NCBI RefSeq assembly: GCF_003149145.1
Contig: NZ_QGDQ01000013.1
Coordinates: forward strand, 62,001 to 126,000
Length of the DNA stretch: 64,000 nucleotides
Source: Quadrisphaera granulorum
GTDB lineage: Bacteria > Actinomycetota > Actinomycetes > Actinomycetales > Quadrisphaeraceae
Direction of reading: 5' to 3'
In this document: in pieces, positions 26,311 through 35,787 of the stretch
How positions within the stretch are numbered: position 1 is the stretch's first letter
Layout of the letters: every line of letters starts with the position of its first letter
Notes under the pieces: generated by a model
Database searches by the model: none
What the model was told of the DNA's origin: nothing
Seen by the model: the letters and a program-made list of their open reading frames with translations, nothing else
Program-made: the position numbers and the translations under genes

Positions 26311-26434
26311 GAGCCGAACGGGTGATCCTGCGGCCGAGCGGACACCCCGGCACACGACCAGGCTGTCGAGGCGGAGCACACGGCGGCGTGCGCGAACACC
26401 ACGGCGAAGCGTCCGGTCCGGTCGGGGCGCCGGG

Positions 26435-29323
26435 TCAGCTCTTCGCCGCGGCGGACCGCGAGGACGCGCTGCGCGTCGTGCCGGTCTTGGTGGTCTTGGT
26501 CGTCTTGGCGGCGGTCTTCGTGGTCTTGGTGGTGGTCTTCGCGCCCTTGGCGGGGGCCTTGGCGCGCTTCTCGGCGAGCAGCTCCGCCGCCCGCTCGAGC
26601 GTCACGGCCTCGACCGTGTCAGCCGTGCGCAGGGTGGCGTTGGTGGTCCCGTCGGTGACGTAGGGGCCGAACCGGCCCTCCTTGACGACGACGGGGGCAC
26701 CGCTGACCGGGTCGTTGCCGAGCTCGCGCAGCGGCGCGGCGGCGGCACGGCCACCGCGGCCACGCTTGGGCTCGGCGTACAGCGCGAGGGCCTCTTCGAG
26801 GGTGACCTCGAAGAGCTGGTCCTCGCTGGTCAGGGACCGGGAGTCGGTGCCCTTCTTGAGGTAGGGCCCGTAGCGGCCGTTCTGCGCGGTGATCTCCTCG
26901 CCGGTGGCGGGGTCGGTGCCCACCAGACGCGGCAGCGACAGCAGCTTCAGGGCGTCGTCGAGGCCGACGGTCTGCAGCTGCATGCTCTTGAACAGCGACG
27001 CTGTGCGCGGCTTGGCGCTCTTGGGAGCGCCCTCCTCGAGCACCTCGGTGACGTACGGGCCGAACCTGCCCGCGCGGGCGACGATGGTGCGGCCCGTGGC
27101 CGGGTCGGTGCCGAGCTCGCGCTCGCCGTCGCCGGCGGTCTCCAGCAGCTCGCGCGCCTTGGCGGGGGTCAGCTCGTCGGGGGCCAGGTCGTCCGGGACG
27201 GACGCGCGCTGCGGCTCGGTGCCCTCGGGGGCCCCCTCCGGCGGGGGGATCTCCAGGTACGGCCCGTAGCGGCCGACACGCAGCGTGATGCCCTCGCCGA
27301 CGTCGAGGGAGTTCACGCCGCGGGCGTCGATGTCGCCCAGGTGCTCCACGAGCGGCTTGAGACCGGTGCGGCCAGCCGGGGACGGCGATCCGCCGCCGGG
27401 GACGGCAGCCGCCCCGGCGCCACCGTCGTTGCCCTCAGCGCCGAAGTAGAAACGGCTCAGCCAGGCTCGGCGGTCTTCGGAGCCGGAGGCGATCCTGTCG
27501 AGGTCGTCCTCCATCTCGGCGGTGAAGTCGTAGTCGACGAGGTGGTCGAAGTGGTCTTCGAGGAGCCTGACGACGGCGAACGCCAGCCAGCTGGGTACCA
27601 GGGCGGTGCCCCGACGCCACACGTAGCCGCGGTCGGAGATGGTCGCGATGGTCGCGGCGTACGTGGAGGGGCGGCCGATGCCGCGCTCTTCGAGGGCCTT
27701 GACCAGGCTGGCCTCGGTGTACCGCGGCGGCGGGGAGGTCTCGTGGCCGTCGGCGGAGGCGGCGAGCACGTCGACGCGCTGGCCCTCCTCCAACTGCGGC
27801 AGCCGACGCTCGGCGTCTCCCGAGCCGGAGCCGTGGCGCTCCTCGTCGCGGCCCTCCTCGTAGGCGGCCAGGAAGCCGCGGAAGGTGATGACGGTTCCGG
27901 AGGCCGACAGCTCCACGGTGTGGGAGCCGGGCTGCAGCGTGCCCGTGGGCGAGGAGCCCTCACCGCGGGGCGCGTCGGCGGGGGGAGCGACGTCGACCGA
28001 GCCGCCGAGGCGCACCGTGGCGGTGGAGCCGCGCGCGTCGGCCATCTGGCTGGCGACGGTGCGCTGCCAGATCATCTCGTAGAGACGGAACTCCTCACCG
28101 CGCAGTTGGCCCGCCACCTGGGCAGGGGTGCGGAAGACGTCACCGGCGGGGCGGATGGCCTCGTGGGCCTCCTGGGCGTTCTTCGCCTTGGAGGAGTAGG
28201 TGCGCGGCTTGTCCGCCACGTACTCGGCGCCGTAGAGCTGGGCGGCCTGCGAGCGGGCAGCGCTCACCGCCTGCTGCGACAGCGACACCGAGTCGGTACG
28301 CATGTACGTGATCCAGCCGTTCTCGTACAGCGACTGGGCGGTGCGCATCGTCTGGCGGGCCGACGAGCCGAGCTTGCGGCTGGCCTCCTGCTGGAGCGTG
28401 GAGGTGGTGAACGGCGCCGCGGGCTTGCGGGAGTACGGCTTGGTCTCCACCGAGGTGACCGCCAGTCCCTGCGCGCCGGCGGCCCGCAGACCGTTGGCCA
28501 CGGCGGTGGCGGCGGCCTCGTCAAGACGCACCAGCCCGGCGCCGAGGGCCGCAGCGCGCTCGGTGAGCTGGCCGGTGTCGGCAAAGTCGCGGCCGGTGGC
28601 CACGCGGGCGCCGTCCACGGAGACGAGGCGGGTGGTGAAGCGCTGGGCTCCGCCGGAGCCGGCCGGGCAGGTGTCGGCCTGGACGTCCCAGTACGACGCC
28701 GAGCGGAACGCCATCCGCTCGCGCTCGCGCTCCACCACCATGCGGGTGGCCACGGACTGCACGCGCCCCGCGGACAGGCCGGCGCGGACCTTGCGCCACA
28801 GCACCGGGGAGACCTCGTAGCCGTACAGCCGGTCGAGGATGCGGCGGGTCTCCTGCGCGTCGACCATGTGCGCGTCGATGTCGCGCGTGGCCTCCAGCGC
28901 CCGCTGGATCGCCTCGCGGGTGATCTCGTGGAAGACCATCCGCTTGACCGGCACCGTGGGCTGCAGGGTCTGCAGCAGGTGCCACGCGATGGCCTCGCCC
29001 TCGCGGTCCTCATCGGTGGCGAGGTAGAGCTCGTCGGCGTCCTTGAGGGCCCGCTTGAGCTCGGTGACCTTCTTCTTCTTGTCGGCGTCGACGACGTAGT
29101 AGGGCTCGAAGCCGTTGTCGACGTCGACAGCGAACTTGCCGAACGGGCCCTTCTTCATCTCGGCGGGCAGCTCGGAGGGCTGGGGGAGGTCGCGGATGTG
29201 GCCGACGCTGGCCTCGACCTCGTACCCGTCGCCGAGGTAGCTGGCGATGGTGCGCGCCTTGGCCGGTGACTCGACGATGACGAGCCGGCGCACGGGCGCT
29301 GCGGAGGTGGAGCTTCGGGCCAC
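26435..29323 (-). CDS. topA: DNA topoisomerase I
   Basis: About 962 residues. It relaxes negative supercoils by type IA strand passage. The Toprim domain begins RRLVIVESPAKARTIASYLG and has ATDEDREGEAIAWHL. The active-site Tyr is in GWITYMRTDSVSLS. Three C-terminal TopoI repeats (GRYGPYL-type motifs) replace zinc fingers, followed by a Lys/Thr-rich tail (KTTTKTTKTAAKTTKTTK) typical of actinobacterial TopA and linked to processivity. GTG at 29323 has AGGAAGG about 11 bases upstream and gives a normal 11-residue lead; a GTG at 29413 overlapping the PAP2 stop is an alternative. Confidence 0.96.
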   Translation of the reverse strand: MARSSTSAAPVRRLVIVESPAKARTIASYLGDGYEVEASVGHIRDLPQPSELPAEMKKGPFGKFAVDVDNGFEPYYVVDADKKKKVTELKRALKDADELYLATDEDREGEAIAWHLLQTLQPTVPVKRMVFHEITREAIQRALEATRDIDAHMVDAQETRRILDRLYGYEVSPVLWRKVRAGLSAGRVQSVATRMVVERERERMAFRSASYWDVQADTCPAGSGGAQRFTTRLVSVDGARVATGRDFADTGQLTERAAALGAGLVRLDEAAATAVANGLRAAGAQGLAVTSVETKPYSRKPAAPFTTSTLQQEASRKLGSSARQTMRTAQSLYENGWITYMRTDSVSLSQQAVSAARSQAAQLYGAEYVADKPRTYSSKAKNAQEAHEAIRPAGDVFRTPAQVAGQLRGEEFRLYEMIWQRTVASQMADARGSTATVRLGGSVDVAPPADAPRGEGSSPTGTLQPGSHTVELSASGTVITFRGFLAAYEEGRDEERHGSGSGDAERRLPQLEEGQRVDVLAASADGHETSPPPRYTEASLVKALEERGIGRPSTYAATIATISDRGYVWRRGTALVPSWLAFAVVRLLEDHFDHLVDYDFTAEMEDDLDRIASGSEDRRAWLSRFYFGAEGNDGGAGAAAVPGGGSPSPAGRTGLKPLVEHLGDIDARGVNSLDVGEGITLRVGRYGPYLEIPPPEGAPEGTEPQRASVPDDLAPDELTPAKARELLETAGDGERELGTDPATGRTIVARAGRFGPYVTEVLEEGAPKSAKPRTASLFKSMQLQTVGLDDALKLLSLPRLVGTDPATGEEITAQNGRYGPYLKKGTDSRSLTSEDQLFEVTLEEALALYAEPKRGRGGRAAAAPLRELGNDPVSGAPVVVKEGRFGPYVTDGTTNATLRTADTVEAVTLERAAELLAEKRAKAPAKGAKTTTKTTKTAAKTTKTTKTGTTRSASSRSAAAKS

Positions 29324-29409
29324 GGACGGGCCTGCCTTCCTGGCGGTTCGGTCTGGCGGGGCCAGCGGGTCTGCGAGCGGTGGGGCGGCAGCGCGCCTCG
29401 CGGGGCGGC

Positions 29410-30453
29410 TCACTCGAGGGAGCGCGGCCCCGCCGACGGCTGCGGCGCGGTCACCGTACCTCCCGTGACGGCGGGGTCGCCCCCGGCGCGCTGCGGAGCG
29501 GCTCCCGGGGCGCCACTCCCAGCATCCCGACCTGCAGCTCGATCAGCAGCTCGATCAGCAGCTCGATCGGCAGCGCGCTGGAGGAGCAGCATGGCCAGCA
29601 GCGCCCCGCACGCGGCCCCGCCCACCCCGAGGGCGCCTCCGGCTCCGGCCACCAGCTGCCACGTCCGGCCGGTGGGCTCGGGAGGCACCACGGCCGAGAC
29701 GACGGCCAGGGCGGTGGCTCCCCCCGTCAGGCCGACCGCGGCGCCGGTCACGAGCAGGCTCCCTGCGACGGCGCGGCCCGTCGAGCCCGCCCCGCCGGAA
29801 GGCCGGCCCCCGGCCAGCGGCGCCAGCAGCGCCCCCCAAGCGAGCACCACGAGCATGGCAGCCACCGCGTCGCTGGGCCGGTGCCACCCCGCGGCGAGCG
29901 TGCCGACGCCGATCGCGGAGGTGTAACCGGCGCCGAGCACAGCCGCGAGGGGCCGCAACCGCACCGGCGCCACGAGCAGTGCAGCCGCAGAGACCGCCCC
30001 GGCGAAGGTGGTGTGCCCGCTGGGCAGGGAGTTGGACAGCACATAGGTGACGTCGAGGTCGGGCCGGGCGAGCAGCACGTGCTTGGCCAGCTGGGTGGTC
30101 ACCAGCGAACCTGTCACCAGGACGACGGCGGCCAGCGCCAGCCGCACCCGCCGCTGGGCCAGGGCGACGACGGCGACCACCGCCACCGCTGCCAGCACCC
30201 CCAGCACCGAGACCGTGTCGAGGACGGCGTGGGCGCTGCCCTCCAACCGCCACAGGCGCGTCCGCGCGCCGGTCAGCGCCGCCTCGTCGACCGCCTGGCC
30301 GTGGGCGGTGAGCACGAAGACCCGGTGCAGCGCCCACACCCCGGCTGCCGAGGCGACCGCGACGAGCACCCCGGCGGCCAGGGCCGCGGGGCTCACGGCG
30401 CGCCGCGGCGACGCGGCCGCGGCGCCCGCCGACGTCGTCGTCCTCACCGCCAT
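29410..30453 (-). CDS. PAP2-family membrane phosphatase
   Basis: 347 residues with about six membrane segments. The phosphatase signature is complete: KHVLLARPD (motif 1), SLPSGHTTFAG (motif 2, catalytic His), GWHRPSDAV (motif 3). Such enzymes dephosphorylate lipid phosphates such as undecaprenyl pyrophosphate or phosphatidic acid on the outer face. An added C-terminal half has three more hydrophobic stretches, then an Ala/Asp/Arg repeat (AADRAADRAADRAAGR) and Gly/Pro tail. ATG at 30453, with GGGGG close upstream. Only 22 bases separate it from the methyltransferase stop. Substrate unknown. Confidence 0.86.
   Translation of the reverse strand: MAVRTTTSAGAAAASPRRAVSPAALAAGVLVAVASAAGVWALHRVFVLTAHGQAVDEAALTGARTRLWRLEGSAHAVLDTVSVLGVLAAVAVVAVVALAQRRVRLALAAVVLVTGSLVTTQLAKHVLLARPDLDVTYVLSNSLPSGHTTFAGAVSAAALLVAPVRLRPLAAVLGAGYTSAIGVGTLAAGWHRPSDAVAAMLVVLAWGALLAPLAGGRPSGGAGSTGRAVAGSLLVTGAAVGLTGGATALAVVSAVVPPEPTGRTWQLVAGAGGALGVGGAACGALLAMLLLQRAADRAADRAADRAAGRDAGSGAPGAAPQRAGGDPAVTGGTVTAPQPSAGPRSLE
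29534..29569. repeat. 12-bp in-frame repeat in the PAP2 gene tail
   Basis: GCAGCTCGATCA three times (last base of the third copy differs), encoding the AADR repeats after the final membrane segment. Confidence 0.8.
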
Positions 30454-30475
30454 GCCCCCTGAGGTCCCCACAGCG

Positions 30476-32074
30476 TCATGTCCACTCCAAGAAGCCGTCC
30501 TCGACCAGGCCCCGCACCTGCGGCACCAGCTCGGCCCGCAGGGCGGCAGCGTCCACGTCGAGCAGCACCGCCAGCGCCTGCACCACCTGACCGACCTGCA
30601 GCTCGCCGTCGCAGGCACCCACCAGGCCGGCCAGCGCGGTGCCGACCGACGCGACGCGGCCGAGCCCGCCGCCGGCGCGCAGCAGCACCGCGCGCGGTCC
30701 GCCCTCCCCGGGTCGGGCGTGGCGCTCCTCGGTGACGTCGTCGGCCACCCGCAGCCGCGCGGCGAGCAGCGCGTCGTCGTCGGTGGACACCAGGCGCTTG
30801 CGGGCAGCCAGCACGGCGGCCACGTGCTCGCCGAGGGGGCGCTCCAGCGGTCCGGTGACCTCCTCGACGCGCGTCCACCGCGGCCTGGAGGCGGCGTCTG
30901 CGGCCGGGGCGTGCAGGACGACGAAGCCCAGGCCGACGGCCTCGACGCCGCGGGCGGCGAAGTCGTCGAGCCAGGCCTCCAGCAGCGCGTCGGCCTCCGG
31001 CCCGGGGCGCTGGCCGCCGTCGCGGATCCAGGTCTCGGCGTAGTGGGCGGGGTCCATGACCTCGCGCTGCACCACCCAGCCGTCCAGCCCGGAGGCGTCG
31101 AGCCAGCCCTGCACCCGCGTCTGCCAGCCCTCGCCGCGCCGGTGCTCCCAGTTGCCGAGCATCTGCGCGCTGCCGCCGGGCGCCAGCACCGCCCCGAGGC
31201 CCGTGACGAGCTGCTCGACCACCGCGTCACCGACGAGTCCCCCGTCGCGGTACTCCCAGCCGGGCACGCCGGCGGCGCGCGGGGTGACCACGAACGGCGG
31301 GTTGGAGACCACCTGGTCGAACCGCTCCTCCGCCACGGGCTCCAGCAGGCTGCCGCGGCGCAGGTCGAGCTCGACACCCGCCAGGGCGGCGTTGAAGGCC
31401 GCGAAGCCGAGGGCCCGTGCCGAGGTGTCGGTGGCGGTGACCGCGCGGGCGTGGCGGGTGGCGTGCAGCGCCTGCACACCGCTGCCGGTGCCGATGTCGA
31501 GCACCCGCTGCGCGGGCGTCCTCACCGCGAGCTTCGCGAGCGAGGCCGAGGCCCCACCGATGCCGAGCACGTGCTCGGACGGCAGCGGCTGCCCGGGCGG
31601 CAGAGCGTGCTCCCCGAGGTCGGACGCCACCCACCAGGCGACCTCACCAAGGGCGTCGACAGCGGCGTGAGGGCGCAGGTCGACGACGGCGCGGACAGCG
31701 TCGTCCGGGGAGCCGCCGGCGGCCTCGACCAGCCCCACGGCCTCCGCGCCGGCGGTGCCGGTGGCCGGCAGCGCCGCATCGAGCGCCGCGCGGGTCACGG
31801 TGCCGGCGAGGAGGAACAGGCGCGTGAGCACGGCCACCGGGTCGTCACCGGCGGCCGCGGCAGCCCGGCGAGCGGGCAGGAGCGAGTCGCGCCGCATCGC
31901 GGCCTCCGCGACCGGGCCCAGCAGCTCGGCGACGCCCTCGACCGTCCACCCGGACCGCTCCAGGTCCGCACGCAGCGAGGCCGCCGAGGCCCCCGTCAGC
32001 TGCGGGGGCCTCGGCGGCCGTGCGCCGGTCGTCTCGCGGACCGTCGTCTGAGCTGTCGGAGCCGTCAGTGACAC
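30476..32074 (-). CDS. SAM-dependent methyltransferase with N-terminal DUF7059-type domain
   Basis: 532 residues. The central Rossmann methyltransferase domain has motif I VLDIGTGSGVQAL, acidic loop ATDTSARAL and the NPPF motif in VVSNPPFVV, which marks methylation of a planar nitrogen, as in PrmC, RlmG and related enzymes. The first about 170 residues form an Ala-rich helical domain seen in actinobacterial homologues, and the C-terminal about 150 residues resemble a winged-helix extension. Target (rRNA, protein or DNA) is not determinable. GTG at 32074 lies six bases after TACCGT without a ribosome site, so it is probably leaderless. Confidence 0.85.
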   Translation of the reverse strand: MSLTAPTAQTTVRETTGARPPRPPQLTGASAASLRADLERSGWTVEGVAELLGPVAEAAMRRDSLLPARRAAAAAGDDPVAVLTRLFLLAGTVTRAALDAALPATGTAGAEAVGLVEAAGGSPDDAVRAVVDLRPHAAVDALGEVAWWVASDLGEHALPPGQPLPSEHVLGIGGASASLAKLAVRTPAQRVLDIGTGSGVQALHATRHARAVTATDTSARALGFAAFNAALAGVELDLRRGSLLEPVAEERFDQVVSNPPFVVTPRAAGVPGWEYRDGGLVGDAVVEQLVTGLGAVLAPGGSAQMLGNWEHRRGEGWQTRVQGWLDASGLDGWVVQREVMDPAHYAETWIRDGGQRPGPEADALLEAWLDDFAARGVEAVGLGFVVLHAPAADAASRPRWTRVEEVTGPLERPLGEHVAAVLAARKRLVSTDDDALLAARLRVADDVTEERHARPGEGGPRAVLLRAGGGLGRVASVGTALAGLVGACDGELQVGQVVQALAVLLDVDAAALRAELVPQVRGLVEDGFLEWT

Positions 32075-32080
32075 ACCCCG

Positions 32081-32086
32081 ACGGTA
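32081..32086 (-). promoter_or_regulatory. -10 hexamer of the methyltransferase gene
   Basis: TACCGT on the minus strand, six bases before the GTG at 32074 and directly after the hppA stop; leaderless geometry. Confidence 0.5.
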
Positions 32087-32088
32087 CG

Positions 32089-34680
32089 TCAGCGGCTGGG
32101 CTCCGCCTCCGGCTCGCGCTCCGTGCTGGGGGCCAGCGCGGAGGTGGAGGTCGACTCGGCAGCGGGCTTGCCGCTGGCCTTGTCGGCGGACCCGTCGGTG
32201 ATCTCGGTGGCCGGCTCACCCGCGGGGCGCTCCTCGCCCTGCGGGCCGTCAGCGGCCGAGCCGTCGCCGTCGTCGTCGAGGTCGTCCTCGAGGTCGTCGT
32301 CGTCCTCGTCCGCGTCGAGCGCGCTCGTGCGCCGCGCCGAGAGGTAGACCGCGACGACGAGCACGAGCAGGGCCGCCCCCGCGATCGCCAGGCGCACCGG
32401 GGTGCTCGCGCTCTCACCGACCGTGAGGGTCACCACCGCGGGCACGATGAGGATGGCGACCAGATTCATCACCTTGAGCAGGGGATTGATGGCCGGGCCC
32501 GCAGTGTCCTTGAACGGGTCACCGATGGTGTCGCCGATGACGGTGGCCGCGTGGGCCTCCGAGCCCTTGCCGCCGTAGCGGCCGTCCTCGACGAGCTTCT
32601 TGGCGTTGTCCCAGGCGCCACCGGAGTTGGCCAGGAACACGGCCATGAGGCACCCGGTGCCGATGGCACCGGCCAGGAACCCGGCGAGCGCGGCGACACC
32701 CAGGCCGAACCCGACGACGACGGGCGCGAGCACCGCGAGCAGGCCGGGGGTCGCGAGTTCGCGCAGGGAGTCGCGGGTGCAGATGTCCACCACGCGGCCG
32801 TACTCGGGCTTCTCGGTGCCGTCCATGATCCCGGACTTCTCCCGGAACTGGCGGCGCACCTCGAAGACGATGGCGCCCGCGGCGCGGGTCACGGCGTCGA
32901 TGGCCAGGCCCGAGAAGAGGAAGACGACGGCGGCGCCGGCCAGCAGGCCGACGAGCACCGACGGCACGGTGATCTGGCCGATGGAGATGACGAAGCCGGC
33001 CTGGTTGAGCTGCAGGCCGAGGGACTGCAGCACGAACTGGCTGGGCACCTGCTGCACGCTGGCGAACGCCGACTGCGCTGCGGTGAGGAAGGTGTCGGTC
33101 AGGGAACCGAACAGCGCCGTCGCGGCCAGCACCGCCGTCGCGATGGCGATGCCCTTGGTGATGGCCTTGGTGGTGTTGCCCACGGCGTCGAGGTCGGTGA
33201 GGGTGCGCGCGGCGGCCTCGTCGACGTCGCCGGACATCTCGGCGATGCCCTGGGCGTTGTCGCTGACCGGACCGAAGGTGTCCATGGCCACGATGACGCC
33301 GACCGTGGTGAGCAGTCCGGTGCCGGCCAGCGCCACGAGGAACAGCGCCAGGCTGACGTTGCCCGCTGCCAGGAGGAAGCAGAGCAGCACAGCGCCGCTG
33401 ATGATCAGCGTCGTGTAGACGGCCGAGGTGAGCCCCAGGCCGATGCCCGAGAGCACCACGGTCGCGGGACCGGTCAGCGACGTGCGGGCCACCGCCTGTG
33501 TCGGCTTGGACTCCGTGCCCGTGTAGTAGCCGGTGATCCACAGGATGACGACGGCGAGGAGGATGCCAACGATGACCGCGGCCGAGGCCAGGAAGCGCGG
33601 GTCGGACTCGATCTGCTCGACGCCCTGGCCGGCGCCCGTGAGGCGGGCGAAGGAGCTCGGCAGGTAGGCGAAGGCCACCGCGGTGCTGCCGACGGCGGAG
33701 ACGACCGCTGACAGGTAGAAGCCGCGCTGGATGGCGCCCAGACCGCTCTCTCCGCTGCGGGCGCGGATGAGGAGGATGCCGAGCACCGCGGTGAGCGCGC
33801 CGACCGCGGGCACCAGCAGCGGGAACACCAGGCCGGCGTCACCGAAGGCGGCACGGCCGAGGATCAGCGCGGCCACGAGGGTCACCGCGTAGGACTCGAA
33901 GAGGTCCGCAGCCATGCCAGCGCAGTCGCCGACGTTGTCGCCGACGTTGTCGGCGATGGTCGCGGCGTTGCGCGGATCGTCCTCGGGGATGCCCTGCTCG
34001 ACCTTGCCGACGAGGTCGGCGCCGACGTCGGCGGCCTTGGTGAAGATGCCCCCGCCGACGCGCATGAACATCGCGACGAGCGCGGCCCCGAAGCCGAAGC
34101 CCTCGAGCATCGTCGGGGCGTCGCCCTTGAAGAAGAGCACCACGAGGGAGGCGCCGAGCAGTCCCAGGCCCACCGTGGCCATGCCAACGGTGCCGCCGGT
34201 ACGGATGGCCAGGCGGAAGCCTTCCTCGCGCCCCTCGGGGGTGCGAGCCGCAGCGGCCACGCGGACGTTGGCCCGCACGGCCAGGGACATGCCCAGGTAG
34301 CCGACCGCGGCGGAGAACAGGGCTCCGACGAGGAACAGGACGGCGCGGCCGGTCCGCACCTCCCAATCGCCGGGCAGCACGAACAGCAGCGCCACGACGG
34401 GCAGCGCGAAGATCGCGAGCGTCCGGAACTGGCGACGCAGGTACGCGCTCGCGCCTTCCTGGACGGCAGCGGCGATCTCCTGCATGCGCTCCGTGCCCTC
34501 ACCGGCGGCGAGCACCTGGCGGCGGAACACGAAAGCCATCACCAGGCCCAGCGCGGCGATGGCCGCGATGGCGATGACGATGATCTGGTCACGGCCGGTC
34601 ACGGCCGTGCTGGGGGTGGTGGACGCACCAGCCGCGGTCTGCACCCCGGCCAGCACGGCAGAGCTCGTCAGCCCGAGCAT
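32089..34680 (-). CDS. hppA: K+-independent H+-translocating membrane pyrophosphatase
   Basis: 863 residues, about 16 membrane segments. It couples PPi hydrolysis to proton export. The substrate loop DVGADLVGKVEQGIPEDDPRNAATIADNVGDNVGDCAGMAADLFESY is complete. The segment GNTTKAITKG has Lys and Thr at the two positions that decide potassium dependence, so the enzyme should be K+-independent. An acidic, Ser/Pro-rich tail of about 70 residues follows the last helix. ATG at 34680 has AGGAGG upstream. A good promoter (TGGACA-N17-TGTAGT) lies about 75 bases upstream. It complements the soluble PPase at 7.4 kb. Confidence 0.96.
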   Translation of the reverse strand: MLGLTSSAVLAGVQTAAGASTTPSTAVTGRDQIIVIAIAAIAALGLVMAFVFRRQVLAAGEGTERMQEIAAAVQEGASAYLRRQFRTLAIFALPVVALLFVLPGDWEVRTGRAVLFLVGALFSAAVGYLGMSLAVRANVRVAAAARTPEGREEGFRLAIRTGGTVGMATVGLGLLGASLVVLFFKGDAPTMLEGFGFGAALVAMFMRVGGGIFTKAADVGADLVGKVEQGIPEDDPRNAATIADNVGDNVGDCAGMAADLFESYAVTLVAALILGRAAFGDAGLVFPLLVPAVGALTAVLGILLIRARSGESGLGAIQRGFYLSAVVSAVGSTAVAFAYLPSSFARLTGAGQGVEQIESDPRFLASAAVIVGILLAVVILWITGYYTGTESKPTQAVARTSLTGPATVVLSGIGLGLTSAVYTTLIISGAVLLCFLLAAGNVSLALFLVALAGTGLLTTVGVIVAMDTFGPVSDNAQGIAEMSGDVDEAAARTLTDLDAVGNTTKAITKGIAIATAVLAATALFGSLTDTFLTAAQSAFASVQQVPSQFVLQSLGLQLNQAGFVISIGQITVPSVLVGLLAGAAVVFLFSGLAIDAVTRAAGAIVFEVRRQFREKSGIMDGTEKPEYGRVVDICTRDSLRELATPGLLAVLAPVVVGFGLGVAALAGFLAGAIGTGCLMAVFLANSGGAWDNAKKLVEDGRYGGKGSEAHAATVIGDTIGDPFKDTAGPAINPLLKVMNLVAILIVPAVVTLTVGESASTPVRLAIAGAALLVLVVAVYLSARRTSALDADEDDDDLEDDLDDDGDGSAADGPQGEERPAGEPATEITDGSADKASGKPAAESTSTSALAPSTEREPEAEPSR

Positions 34681-34761
34681 CCGTCCTCCTTGACGAGGCT
34701 GGGGCGAACCCCCCAGGCGGCCTCGCGGCACCCGACGGGGGGTGGAACAGGTCTCGGCGAG

Positions 34762-34790
34762 ACTACAGACGCACCAACCCGCGCTGTCCA
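34762..34790 (-). promoter_or_regulatory. Housekeeping-type promoter of hppA
   Basis: TGGACA (34790-34785), 17 bases, TGTAGT (34767-34762): 5/6 and 4/6 matches to TTGACA/TATAAT. It predicts a leader of about 75 bases before the ATG at 34680. The rest of the 152-base gap holds nothing else. Confidence 0.55.
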
Positions 34791-34832
34791 GTCGGGGAGG
34801 ACGGCGCCTCCCCGGCTCGACGACCCCGCAGG

Positions 34833-35273
34833 TCAGCCGCGGAGGGAACCGCCCGCTGCGCGCCACGTGAGCCGGGTGGTGCCGCCGCGCCCGCCCGGGC
34901 CCGCGGTGACCGCGACCTCGTCGGCCAGACCCTCCATGAGGAGCATGGCCACCTCCTCGGTCTCCACGCCGTCGTCGCCGGCATGGTCGACCACTTCCAC
35001 CACGAGGGTCCCCGCTGACGAGGTGGAGGTGACCTCGACGAGCTCGCTGGTGGCGGCCGACTCGCTGCGCTGGACGGCGCGGCCGCAGGCCTCGCCCACG
35101 GCCAGGCGCACGCCCTCGACGTCGCCGGCGGACAGTCCGGCGCGCCGGGCCAGCGACGTGGTCACCAGGCGCGCGATGCGCACGTGCTCCGGCAGCGCCG
35201 TGAAGCGGAGCACGACGGGCCCCAGCGGCGCGGGTGCGCCGCTGGGGCCCGTCGAGGGAGTGTGAAGAGCCAC
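34833..35273 (-). CDS. RsbW-like anti-sigma factor (HATPase fold)
   Basis: 146 residues. It resembles the serine-kinase anti-sigma proteins that partner BldG in Streptomyces (SCO3548 position). The HATPase_c_2 core is seen in RLAVGEACGRAVQRS (N box with Glu) and VVEVVDHAGDD (G1-like); the G2 lid GRGGTTRLTW is short. It should bind a sigma factor and be released by the unphosphorylated STAS protein encoded just upstream. GTG at 35273 lies four bases after the bldG-like stop, so the two are coupled. The kinase motifs are weak, so it may bind without phosphorylating. Confidence 0.8.
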   Translation of the reverse strand: MALHTPSTGPSGAPAPLGPVVLRFTALPEHVRIARLVTTSLARRAGLSAGDVEGVRLAVGEACGRAVQRSESAATSELVEVTSTSSAGTLVVEVVDHAGDDGVETEEVAMLLMEGLADEVAVTAGPGGRGGTTRLTWRAAGGSLRG

Positions 35274-35277
35274 CGCG

Positions 35278-35634
35278 TCAGGACGCGGTGTCTCCGCTGG
35301 ACGCCGCGACCGCGTCGTCCACGCTGCTGTGGATGGGGAACACCTTGGTGAGCCCCGTGATGCGGAAGACCTTGAGGATCTTCTCCTGGGTGCAGACGAG
35401 GTGCAGCGACCCGTCGTGGGAGCGGACGCGCTTGAGGCCGCCGACCAGCACGCCGAGGCCGGTCGAGTCGAGGAAGTCGACCTTCTCCATGTCGACCACG
35501 AGGTGATGGCGGCCCTCGCCGACGAGGTCGTTGAGGCGCTCACGAAGGACGGGGGCGGTGTAGACGTCGATCTCACCGCCGACCTCGACGACGGTCCGGC
35601 CGCCCTGCTCGCGGCTGGTGACGGAAAGGTCCAC
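35278..35634 (-). CDS. bldG: BldG-like STAS anti-anti-sigma factor
   Basis: 118 residues, a single STAS domain. The phosphorylatable Ser is residue 57 in [20 protein letters not shown]. The N-terminal sequence and position beside the helicase gene match Streptomyces BldG (SCO3549), which controls stress response and differentiation by partner switching. GTG at 35634 has GAGGAG with seven-base spacing. The promoter TTGACT-N17-TGATAT lies about 60 bases upstream, in the shared region with the divergent helicase gene. Confidence 0.9.
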   Translation of the reverse strand: MDLSVTSREQGGRTVVEVGGEIDVYTAPVLRERLNDLVGEGRHHLVVDMEKVDFLDSTGLGVLVGGLKRVRSHDGSLHLVCTQEKILKVFRITGLTKVFPIHSSVDDAVAASSGDTAS

Positions 35635-35690
35635 GCTGGCTCCTCGGGATCGAGACGGGCGCAGCTGCGCCGGTGTGGTGCTGGTCGGGT

Positions 35691-35724
35691 GGCTGATATC
35701 AGCCCAAGCTCAGGTGGCAGTCAA
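35691..35724 (-). promoter_or_regulatory. bldG promoter with embedded palindrome
   Basis: TTGACT (35724-35719), exactly 17 bases, TGATAT (35701-35696). The -10 lies within a perfect 14-bp palindrome GGCTGATATCAGCC (35691-35704), which could be a repressor site. The helicase gene diverges from about 35788. Confidence 0.55.
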
Positions 35725-35787
35725 CCACCAGCCCACCAGGTCGGCCACGCGCGGTGGCCCGAGGCCGGCCGATGCGACCATCTCCGG

